A DNA stretch of 64,000 bases from an uncultured Acidimicrobiaceae bacterium (lineage in GTDB: Bacteria; Actinomycetota; Acidimicrobiia; Spongiisociales; SHLN01): positions 21,085 to 85,084 of the forward strand of contig CAMYMH010000008.1 in the NCBI GenBank assembly GCA_947259275.1. The letters are read 5' to 3'. Shown here piece after piece: positions 42,573 through 54,500 of the stretch (the stretch's first letter is position 1; every line of letters starts with the position of its first letter). A program made the translations under genes and the position numbers. The notes below the pieces were generated by a model. That model did no database searches. It had not been told where the DNA came from and saw only the letters and a list, made by a program, of their open reading frames with translations.

Positions 42573-45500
42573 CTATCCGGGAACCACCGCGGCCAGCTGA
42601 CCGCGAACTGCACCCGGCGCGAATTCGGCGTTGTGAACGTTCACGTAGTAGCCGCCTGGATCAGCGGCTATCGCGGAGGCGGTGTCGGCGTCGGTCTCCA
42701 CGGCCCCACTGGCCGTGAACGATCCGTCACCGTTGTCCATGAACGCTCCGTCGCCCAGCAGGTTCACAACCACCCCACCGCTTGCGTCGGATGCTCCGAC
42801 GTGGATATGGGCGGCGGTCGGCATCGTAATTGCGGAGACCGTGATCGACCAGGTCACGGTCGTCCCGTCGATGGCCACCATCGCCGATCCCGTTCCATCG
42901 GCGTCTCCCGGCCCCGGTACCTCGGAGGCTCCGTCCAGGGTCGCCGCCAATGAAGCACTGGCCGGCGGCTCAGGTATCGCCGTTGCCGCCACGAACATGG
43001 TCACGGATGTTCCCCCGTCCAAGCTGAAGGTTGCGGTGTACAACCCGGGCAGGTCGCCGGCCGTGAACTGGGCCGTCAACCGGGCCGTGGGCACCATGAG
43101 CACCGGTCCGGTGATTTCGGCCGACGGCGCTGCGACACCAACAGCTTGACCCGTCGCGCCGTCTGGGGCGGCGATACTCACCTCGCCAACCCGGGCCCCG
43201 TCCCGCATCAAGATCCCGTCCTCGAGGCTGACGCCCGTCATCGGGCTACCGGTGGCGTCCCATAGCAAGAAGTCATACGCGAAGGGAGCTGCTTGGCCGG
43301 TTCCGTTTGTCTGGTAGATCGTGTTGGGAGTTCCCTCATTGAAGACGCTCGTCACGTTGATCGACGGCACGATGGCGGGCCGGATCGTCAAGATACCGGT
43401 CCCCGTCTCCACCCCCCCGTCCGAGCCGGTCTGGGCCTCGACCGTTATCTCGTAGTCACCTGCTTCGGGGTTGGTGAACCCGAGCAAGATCAGGTGCATC
43501 TGCTTGATGCCCGGATTGTCCGCGCCGGCCGGACCGAGGTCCTCCAGCGCCGTATAGACGAAAGTGTGAGTGCCTTCCATCGTGAGCGAGTATTTCGCCG
43601 CCGGGGGGGCGATCGGATGCTGCGGCCACCCCTGCAAGAGCACGCCAAGGTTGCATGGCCCCGGCATGCAATTCGCCGCGCCCGGCGCCCCGGTGTCGAA
43701 CCCGTTGTTGATGAAGTCCTCTGGCAGGGTGATCTTGATGTAGTCGCCGGCGGCCAGCGACCTCCCGTCAACGCTCGGATCCATCGACCGATCCAGATTG
43801 ATCACAAAATCCGTCACCGCTCCCGCAACATCCCCGTCGGGAACGATCGGCGCCTTGACGATCGAATCGACAATATTCGGTCCGATCGGCGGGATCGGCG
43901 TCACGCTGTCCTTGCTCACCCGCACCACATCAAATTCGGTCGTTGGATCCGCTGGGGGCGAACCCGGGAACGGTGGTGGAGCCACGTCGAAGCGGGCATT
44001 GACCGCATAGAGATAACCGTTGGATTGGGCGGCCGTCGTCGGTATCCGGAAGTTCGGCGACGTGATCGTTCCGATCAGGGTGCCCGATCCAAAACCGGCG
44101 TCTAACTCGACCACGCCTATCTGGTTCAGGAAGTTCTGCACGACATACAACGTGGAGCCGTCAAGCACCAGTCCGTCGCCGCTCGGCACAGACGCCCCGC
44201 CCAGGTCGATCTCCGTCGCGTCCCCGGTCGTGTGGTCGACCCGGAACAGTTTGCCCTCGTCCGTATGGTTGATGATGAGACTGCCGTTGGCTTCCACGAT
44301 GCCGTTGGAGTTGATTCCGCCCGGGATGAATGGGAAGCCGTCCCCGAGCGGGATCTCTGTCACGATCACCGGATCGGGAATCGCTCCATCGGGTTCCAGG
44401 TCCACGCGATAGAAATACGGCCTGAACGAGTCGGTGAGGTATACCGCGTCTTCAGTCACGGCCACGTCGTTCACCAATGTCTCGAAGGGTGCCAAGCCGT
44501 TCAAGTTGACCTCGGCGAGCGCGGCTCCCGTGTCGGCATCGTATACGAACGCGTTGCCGAATGGTCCCCCCGCTACCCACAGGTAGTTGGATCGAGGATC
44601 TACATCCATGCCAACGGCGACTTTGCCCGGTGCCGCCGGTACCAGCTCGGCTCCTAGGCCGGTCAGGAGGTCGGCCTTGTAGATGGCCCCGCCGGTGACA
44701 CTGACGCCGTCATCACCGAGCCGGCCCAGTGAGCCAACGAACAGGTCGGTGCCCTGCCCAATGGCGACGCCTTCCGGCTGGAATCCGTTCGGCAGCGCGA
44801 TGATGTCGGGCGCCACCGCCGGCGGCGAAGGCGGCGGCTGCGGCCACGGTCCCGGCATGAAGCCGGGCACAAAGCCGACCGCCTCGGGGAAGGCCTCGGG
44901 TCCGGGCGCAGTGCCGGTGAAGAGCCAACCAAGCATGCCCCTAACGGCCGCTTCCAATTGCTCGGGCGTGAACGTGCAGTGGCCCGACGACGTACCCGGT
45001 GGGTACGTGTCGGTGTAGGTCTGCACCAGCAGATCCGAGGCCCCGGCTGCGGTTACCGTCTCGGCGTAAGCCGACTCGTTCTCCACTACCACCAGGCCGT
45101 CTACGGTGGTGTGGATGGTCAGCACCGGCTTGTCAATCGCCCCGGTGTACTCGTAATTGGCTTCCAGATAGGCCCGGGCGGCCGCGTCCGGCGTGTAGCT
45201 CATTGCGTTCATCGCAGCCAGCAACCCGTCGACGGCCGCATCATCCAGGCCGAGCGCTGCCAAGGCGGTCCGATCCTCGGCGGTAACCGAGTACACGTGG
45301 TCGACGTTGCCGACCGGCGAGCCGCCTGCCCGGCGCTCGATCTCGGCACGCGCTTCGGTGGCGAAGAACATGTCGGTGAGCAGCCACTCGGTGAAGAAAT
45401 CCTCGGCGGGGATTCCGCTCACCATCTGAATGAAGGTAAACAGCCCAACGTTGGCCGGGTTGAGTCCGGCGCTCGGGTCGAGCGGATTGGCGAATAGCTG

Positions 45501-48500
45501 TGAGCCCACCACCGGCAGTACCTCGGTGTCGAAATCGAGGTCGTCCCGTACGTCTCCGGGCGTGCCCCAGGCTGCGGGGAAGCCGAAGGCGGCGTCGTAG
45601 GCGATCAACAGTGCCAATCCACCGTCTGCCGCCCGGGGCGCACCGGCACCCACGAAGCAGGCGGCGATCACGCCGTCGACCGAATCGCTGTTCTCGGCGG
45701 CATGAGCGGCGATCACCGATCCCATCGAGAAGCCCCAGAGAACGGTTGCCTCGGGCGGTGCCACGTTGTCACCGAAATAGTCGATGAGGGCTTCGGTATC
45801 GACGATGCCGTCTTCCACCGCCCAGCCGTCGGTCTTGTACTCAGAGCCGGCCAGGGCGAAGCCTTCTGCTAGCAATGCGGCCTCGGCGGCCTCGCCTCCG
45901 GGAGCCGCATCCACCCGACCGCGGTCGGTCCCTTCCGACGGGTGGTCGAGGGCATCCTGATAACCGTGGGCGTAGGCCAGCAGCACGCCATTCCAATCGT
46001 CCGGATTGGCCGGTGCCAGGATCCGATAGGGGGCGCCGTCGATCTCGCCGGTCAACTCGAACGGCGGCGGCTCGCTGTGGGTGATCGTCACCCGGGCTAC
46101 CGGATCGGTCCAGCCGTGGACGGCCGGGTCGAGGTCGTTTCCACCCACGATGCCTGCGTGGGCCCCGATGACGCCACCCTCGGCCAGGTCCGGGTTGGTC
46201 GCGCCGGTGCCCGGGTCGTCGGATGACACCCCGATCAGGCCCTGGCAGGGCGGCACCATGTCGGCGAAGTCCTCGGTGTTGGTCTCGGTGCCGGCGTCGT
46301 AGGCGACCAGGTCGTAGACCAAGGTTTCACCGTCACCCGGAAGCGCGGCCCCGTTGAGGGCGACGAATCCATCGTTGGTGCAGATGAGCATTGAACCGAG
46401 CGTGATCACGTCGGTCGCTCTCCCGTGCAGCCCGAACGTCTCACTGGCGGCAAAGCCGCTTCCGCCGGGATCGGCCGCCGGCACCAGCGGCGCGGTGCCG
46501 GCGGTCCCATCGCTCACCTGGCTCAGCCGGCTGGTGAAGAACCCGCCGAAGGGTACGCCGTTGCCGTTCTCAGCCAGCTCCTGCACGCCGATTGGGGCAG
46601 CCCCTCCTACCGTGAACGCCGAGATGGCCGGATCGTGGACTATCACAATCGGGGGCGTGAGCGGCTGGCCATCGGTCAGGTTCTCGACCGTTACGTCGAA
46701 ATGCCAGAACTCGTCGTCGGGTGGCCCGACGGAGTCGGCCAGTTCCTCATCCCCCGGCAGCAGATCCACCCACACCATCCGGTGATCCGAGCCCGGGAAA
46801 GGGAATGTCCCGACCAACGAGAACAACGGGTCGGTGCTCTCCGGCCAGAAAACGCCGGAATCGGCGATCGCCAGGTTGTTGCTGGGCAGCACGTAGTCGG
46901 CTCGCAGGTTGCCGGGGGCCGGGTTGTCGTTGAAATCGGCCGTGTCGTGGGCCGGGTCACCGGTGTGGGCCAGGTTGGCTCCACCCTGGAGGCCGTCCTG
47001 TTCGACCGCGCCGGCACTCGACGGAGTAACCGAGGTGTTTACCCGGGGGAGATCCAGCAGCTGCTGGATCGATCCGAACAGGCTGTCGCCGTCGTTCGGA
47101 TCCGAGTTCAGGTCACCTGCGATCACGAAGTAGTCACCACTCCAGCCGCCGGTTCCGCCGTTGTCGTCGTAGAAATAGGGGGCTCCGTCGGCGTAATCGC
47201 GCCAAAAGCGGATCTCGTCTGAGTTGCGGGTGCCGTTGCGATCCTCCAGGCCATCGAACACCGGCGGCGTCGGATGGCTCACGAGGAAGTTGACGACGCC
47301 ATCGCCGACGACGATCGGGACGTCCCAGTGGCTCTTCGATGACAATCGGACGCTTTCCAACTCCTCGTCCGAATACCAGCCTTCACCGGTGGCCGGATCC
47401 ACCGGCAGCAGCGCCCCGGGCATGTCGGCCCACAGGAAGTTCTGGAACGTCCGCACGTTGGCGAAATCGATCGGATGCTGGCTGTACACCTGCATCCCGA
47501 ACTGGCCTTCGAAGAAGCCGAAACCGAAGGCATCGCCCGGCCCACCAACGTCCCCGCTGTTGTCGAGGTCGAGACCCGACGGGATGCCCGTGTTGGACGG
47601 CGCGCTGAAGGCGTAGTCGTACACGATCGGCTCGGCCCCGTTCTGCGAAACCGAGAGATAGTTCTCCTGGAACAATCGGGCGCCTTCGCCGCCGGCGTCG
47701 TAGTCGAACTCGTTCAGCAGCAGCACCTCGGGTCGGGTCCGCTGGATGATCTCGGCAATCACCTTCGCCTGAGCGTTGTCCGGCGTCGACAGGTCGGCGA
47801 CCAGATCGCCGGTATTGGACCGGTTGAGCGAGGCGTTGAACGTCGCGAACCGAATCGCCTGTGGGGGCGGTGGCGGAGGTGGCGGTGGCGGTGGCGTGTC
47901 GTTTGACACGTTGAACGTCACCGTCGTCACGAGCGGAGGAGCCCCCCGCCGGTTTGCCTTCACCATGATGGTGTGCACACCATCGGCCACGGTCGTGCTG
48001 TCCCACGACTCATTCGCCCTTTCGGTGCCGCCGGACACGAAGTCGTACGGAACCAGATACTCGGTGTGGAAAAACTCGCCATCCAGGTAGAAGCTCACCG
48101 TTCCGAACGACTCGTAGCCCTCCGGGAACAGGGGATACACGAACGGGTACACCACCCCGCGCACGTGGGCTCCCTCCAGCATCACCGGGTCCGTCCGGTA
48201 GGCGCTCTCCGAGAATGCCATCGTGAAGTCGGCCGCGGCTGGACCGTTGTCTACTGTGAAGGTGGCGCTGGTCTCGATGGTCCCGCCGTCCGGCAGGTTC
48301 CCAACCGCCTTGATGGTGTGCTCACCATCGCCCACCGAAGTCGAGTCCCACGCCGTCGCCATGGTGAGCAACCCACCGGCGAAGTCGTAAGGAGCCAGGT
48401 ACTCGGTGCGGGCTTTCACGCCGTTCAGGTAGAAGTCCACGGTGGTGAACCCGAGTCCCGGATCCAGCGGCAGCACGAACGGGTAGATCTTGCCCGCCAC

Positions 48501-51500
48501 CGTGGCGCCGTCGAGCCGCTGGGGTGCCGCCCGGTCGTTGCTGGCGCTGTAGCCGAGGCTGATAGGCCCGGGGGCCTCACCGTCGAGGCGCAAGACCTCT
48601 CCGAAACCGGGGCAGATGCCGCAGTTGGACACGTACACGTCGCCGGTCGTCTGATCGATGGCGATGCCGGTCGGAGCGAAGAGCTCATCGAAGAACACCT
48701 CACGGCTCCCGTCCGGTGCCACCTTGATGACGGCGCCGTCCAGCTCGTTGAACAGCAGGCTGCTCGACGAGATCTGCACGACGAATAGATCGCCGGTCGG
48801 GCCGAACTCGAGATCGATGATGTTCGTGAAGCCACCGGCAAACACGCTCATCTCACCGGTCGCCGGGTCGACCCGGTACACGTTGGCGCCGCCCACCGGG
48901 AATGGGAACCCGGTTAGCTGACCGACGTAGGCGTACCCGTCCGGTCCCATGGTCACCGAAGTCGGGACCGCATCCATGGGGATCTCGGGATCCGGGATGA
49001 ACGGTGGGGCCGGCACCAGCCGGGTCGGGAACACCGCCAGCGTGCTCAGCGACGTGCCGTCGAACTTCAAGAGCGCATTGCCTCCGGAGTCGACGATCAG
49101 GTACCCGTCGTCGGTACGGATGAGCGCGTTCGGGTTGGAGTCGATGACTCCACCGTCCGGATTGTTGGCGGCCTCGAAGGCCGCCACGTCGAGGATCGGG
49201 GTGGCGCTGCCGTCGGCCCCGATGTTGACCACCTGGCCGAAGGCGCCGCCGCCGGCCGGGGTAAGCACCTCGTCTCGGACGGCAGGGTCCTGACCGAGCC
49301 CGATGAGGGCTCGGATCGTCCCGTCGGCCGCCACCGCAACATCGCTTGTCCCCAAGGCGGCGAAGCCTTCGGCCGCCAGGGACGGGAGGCCGGTGGCGAT
49401 GCGCGACTGGGTGCCGTCGGTGATGGCGGTCACGGCGCCCGTCAGGCCGAAGCACTCCTCGTCACCTGCCCCGCCGATCACGCACGGATCGGCTCCACCG
49501 GCGCCCGATTCGGCCACGTATAGCGTGCCGTCGGGGCCCATGCCGATGTGGCGCGGGCCGTACAAGCCGGATGCCACCTGCTCGCCACCCCCGAGCTGGA
49601 GCCCAACCAGGATGGGATCGTGGTCGGACGACGAGAACTCGTCGGGCTGTGACACGGGCTGGTTGAAGTCACTCGAACGCTCAGCCGGGTCGACGATGTC
49701 GTCGTTGTACTGGAGCACCCGCGGCTCGTCGGCATTGATGTGCCAAATGTCGATCCCGGTCACTTTGGGGTCGAGGGTGCTGGTTGCGAACGCTCCGTCC
49801 AACAGTCCCTGTGCCCCGAAGAACACCAGTGAGTAGCTGTCCTCGGGAGCCAGCCGCTCTTTGACCAGGTTGGCGAGGAAGCCCGATCCTTCGAGAACGG
49901 CGATCGGGTCCTCATTCGAGTAGCTGTTGAAGTCGCCAATCACCAGCACGTCACCGTCACCGGTGGCACCCACCAGCTCGAGCGTGAAGTCGAGCAGCGC
50001 GCCTGCCTGGGCGGTGCGACGGGCGTTGTAGGCGCCCTGGCCGTCTCCCTGATCCAGGTCGGGCCCCTCGGCGTCGCGCGAGCTCTTCGACTTGAAGTGG
50101 TTGTTGATAACCGTGAAGGTGTCGCCGAACGCGCTGAACGAGTGGGCGATCGGCGGCCGATCGGCGCCGAAGACGGGGTCTTCAGACACCTCGGTGCCGC
50201 CCACGGGTGTGACCGAGGCCGTCTTGAAGATGATCCCTACCTTGATGGCGTTGGTCGACTCCAGGCCGCCTGGATAATCCGGGTCGGCCGCCGCCGCCCA
50301 GGTGCCGGCGCCGTATGCGGCGTTGAGACCGTCGACCAGCTCACCGATGGCGACCGGGCCGTTGTTCTCGATCTCCTGGAGGGCGACGATGTCGGCCCCC
50401 AGGCCGTTGATGGCCGCCACCAGCTTGGTGAGCTGGGCCGCCTTCTCGGCCTCGGAGTCGGCTCCGCGAGCACCGTTTTCGCCGTCGTCGATGGTGGAGA
50501 AGAAGTTCAAGACATTGAACGACGCCACCTGCAGGTTGCCGCCGACGTCGTCGGGCGTCTCAGGACGCGGGTTCATCTCGACGAACTCAACCGCGGCGGT
50601 CGGCTGGATCTTGTAGGCCCCGAAGCTGAACGAGACCGCCCCGGTGATGTCCTTGGCGGCATCACCGCGTCGGCGCTGGCCGTTTACCGTGTACGGAACC
50701 TCATCGGGGAACTGCGAGCCCGAGCCGTCGTCCAGCACGATCGAGCGGGCCGCGTTGGCGGCCGCCACCGCGTTGGCGGCGTCGCCCGGCTCGGCAACGT
50801 CGGTCGGGTTGACCAGCACACCGCCGGACGCCAGCAACGTTTCGCCGAAGCGGTGCAGGTTGAACGTGTCGGAAACGAACAGGTATTCGGGGAAGGTCAC
50901 GAGCATGCCTTCAAAGGCTTCGAGCGAGGCGCCGTCGGCCAGTGGCAGAGTCACGGCAGTGGCGGTGACGGCTCCGCCGGTGTCCTCAACCTCGATGGCG
51001 GTGACGTCGGTGATCTGCGTTTCATCGAAGAACTCGGTGACGACGCCGCGCACCTCGGCGCGATCGCCGACCGCCACGCCGTTCTCGGCCGCGACGAATA
51101 TCCCGTCGCTGGTGGTGGCATCCCCGTCACCGGGGCCGTCCTGAAGGTAGAAGCCGCCCAGGTCCGGGAACACCCCGGTGACGGTGCCGGTCACCTCGAC
51201 CGCGGTACCGTCGAGCGGGCTGGCGTCTCCGCTGCCCTGGATCTCGTAGATAGGTGTGAACGGCCCCTCGATCGGGACGATGTCGGCCGCGCTGATGCGG
51301 CCCTCGCCGCCCTCCGGATAGTCGGCGGCGGAGATGACTCCGCCGAGACCATCGACGATGTAGTCGGCCAGCGCCTGCTGGTAGCTGACGCCCACGCTGG
51401 TGAACGGGGCGCCCCGGTAGGGGTATTGGTCCCCGCCCCGCGCCAGGAAGTCGATGGTGGCGATGGTGATGGGATCACCCGCCACCACCGCGCCATCCTC

Positions 51501-54500
51501 GACCAGGACCGTGCCGTCGTCGAGCGCAGCTGTCAGGATGCGCTCGCCCGGCACGTCGACTGTGCCGTCTTCGTTGAGGACCTGGGCCGTCTTGCCGGCA
51601 TCGTAGGAGACGGTGAAGCCGGAGATCTGGGCGAAGCGCCCGTCTCCCGGAACTGCCGAGTAGGCGTTCTCGAGGATCTCCTTGAACTGGTCACGGGGAA
51701 TGCCCTCGAGCACCGTCACAAAGTTCGGGAACGGCACCATGTCGAATGTGTCAAGCAAGGTGATGTCGCCGGCGGCAATGACCGTGTTGTTACGGATGCC
51801 GCCGCCGTTCTGGAGGGCGACGTCGGGAACGCCGACCCCGAAGGAATCGGCCAGCTCGGTGGCCTGCCAGCGGAGGGCGTCGGCGATCAGATTGCCCTCA
51901 TTGCTCTCAATCCCGCGCACGCTGGTGCGGGTGCCGTCGAGCGCAACCTCGCTGGTGCCGATGACGGTGGCATCGAGCGTCGCCAGGGCGTCGATGACCG
52001 GTGCGGTCACCGCATCGAAGACCTCGCCGTTCGGGGCGCCGCGCACGGGGACAGGACGTCCACCCCAGAGGGTGGTGTTGCCGTCAGGATCGAAGCCGAT
52101 CCACAGCTCGCCGATGTACTTGTACTCGCCGGGCGTGGTGACGACCGGCACCTCGGTGCCGTCGGCGTCGGTGGCCACGATCGGGTAGGAACCGAACACG
52201 TTCTCTTCATCGCCGGGGAGGAGCGGATTGCCCGGATTGGCGAGCAGCTCATCGCCGCCTCCGGCGATCATCACATCGACGTCGGAGAGCATGGCAGCGA
52301 GTGCGATGTCCTCGTCGATGTCCTGCAGGTGGCTGATGAGGATGACGATCTTGACGCCGGCCGCGGTCAGGGCGTCGACCTCGGCCTGGACGACGCCTGC
52401 GACGTCTTCCATGACCTCGACGTTGCGGGGGCTGGAGATGAAGTCGATCCGCGGGGTGGTGGCCCCGACGATGCCGATGTCCATGCCCCGCTCGTTGATG
52501 ACGGTGCTCGACACGATGCGGCCGGCGTCGACCAGCGCCTGCAGGCGCGGCTCACCCGTGAAGTCGAGGTTGGCCGACACGTAGGGCGGCGTGGTCTCGG
52601 TGTAGCCGTCGATGAAGTCGGCCAGCACGTCGGGGCCGAAGTCGAAGTCGTGGTTGCCGATGGCGATAGCGTCATAGCCGAACTTGTCCATGGCGATGGT
52701 GTCGTAGAACGGCAGCCCCTTCTCGAGGCTGGCATTGAACTCGGGGCCGGCCAGGAAGTTGTCGCCCGAGGACAACAAGATGTCGCCGAAGCGGGCGTCG
52801 GACGACACCCGGCGCCTGATTTCCAGCTGGCGGGCGAAGCGGGCCACTCCGCCGTAGCCTTCCAGCCCGCTGCCGGCGTCGATGAGCTGGCTCTCGCCGT
52901 CGTTGTTGTGGTGGATGACCAGCCCGAAGTCGGTGGGGGCGGGCAGAGTTGTGATGCGGCCCTCTCCGCCTTCCGGATAGTCGGCGGCGGTTATGGTGCC
53001 GCCCAGCCCGTCGGTGATGTAGTTGGCGAGAGCCTGCTGGTACGAGACGCCGATGGTGGTGAAGGGCGCGCCACCGTACGGGTACTCGTCGCCGCCGCGG
53101 GCGAGGAAGTCGATGGTGGCGATGGTGACCGGGTCACCGGGCACCACCAGGCCGCCGTCGACGATGGTGGTTCCGTCGTCCAGGGTGGCGGTGACGATGC
53201 GGTTGCCGACCTGGGTGACGGCCCCGGTCTCGTCGTCGATGACCATGGGTATGCCGTACTCGTCGTAGACGAACGAGAACCCGGCGATCTGGGCGAAGCG
53301 TCCGCCTCCCGGCACCTCCGAGATGGCGTTCTCGAGGATGTCCTTGAATTGCTCGCGGGGGATGTCTTCGATGACCGACACGAAGTTGGGGAACGGCGCG
53401 ATGTCGAACGTGTCGAGCACGGTGACGTCCCCGGCGTCGATGACTGTGTTGTTGCGGATGCCCCCACCATTCTGGATGGCGACGTCGGGAGCGTTCACCC
53501 CGAAGCCGGCGGCCAGCTCGGCGGCCTGCCAAAGGAGGGCGTCGGCCAGCAGGTTGCCCTCGTTGCTCTCGACGCTGCGAACGCTGGTGCGGGTGCCGTC
53601 GAGTGCAACCTCGCTGGTGCCGATGACGGTGGCGTCGAGGGTGGCGATGGCGGCCACCACGGGGTCGACCACCGAGGCCTGGAGGGCGGCGTCCGGGGTA
53701 ATGGTGCCGTCGACGACCTTGGGGCCGCTGTCGGCGCCGACCCCGATGACATTGCCGGTGGCATCGAATCCCACCGAGAGCTGGCCGAGGTACTTGTACT
53801 CACCCGGGGTCGTGACCACCGGGATCTGCGCTCCGTCGCCGCCGGTGGCGGTGAGCGGGTAGGCGCCGAACACGTCGTCTTCTTCGCCGGGAACCAGCGG
53901 ATCGCCTGGGTTGGCGAGCAGCTCGTCGCCGCCGCCGGCGATCATGACGTCGACGCCGGTCAATTCGGCGGCCAGCGCGATGTCCTCGTCGATGTCTTGC
54001 AGGTGGCTGATCAGGACGATCTTGTTGACGCCGCCGGCGATGAGGGCATCTACCTGGGTCTGAATGGCCCCGGCGACATCGAAGTCGATGACGACGTTGC
54101 GGGGGCTGGAGATGGAGCGGAGAGCCGGAGTGACGGCGCCGACGATGCCGATGTCCTGCCCGCCGGTGTTGACCACTGTGCTGGGGGCGATGACCCCGGA
54201 ATCGACGAACGCTTGCAGGCTGGGCTCACCGGTGAAGTCGAGATTGGAGGAGAGATACTGGGGGGCGTCGACGTAGCCGGTGAGGAAATCGGTCAGGATG
54301 TCGGGACCGAAGTCGAAGTCGTGGTTGCCGAGGGAGATGGCGTCGTAGCCGATCGCCTCGATGGCGATGGTGTCGTAGAACGGTACGCCGTTTTCGACGC
54401 TGGCGTTGAACTCCGGTCCGGCCAGGAAATTGTCGCCCGAGGACAGCATGAGCACGCCGTTGCCGCTGGCGGTGGCGTCGGCTCGCAGTCCGTCGACCAG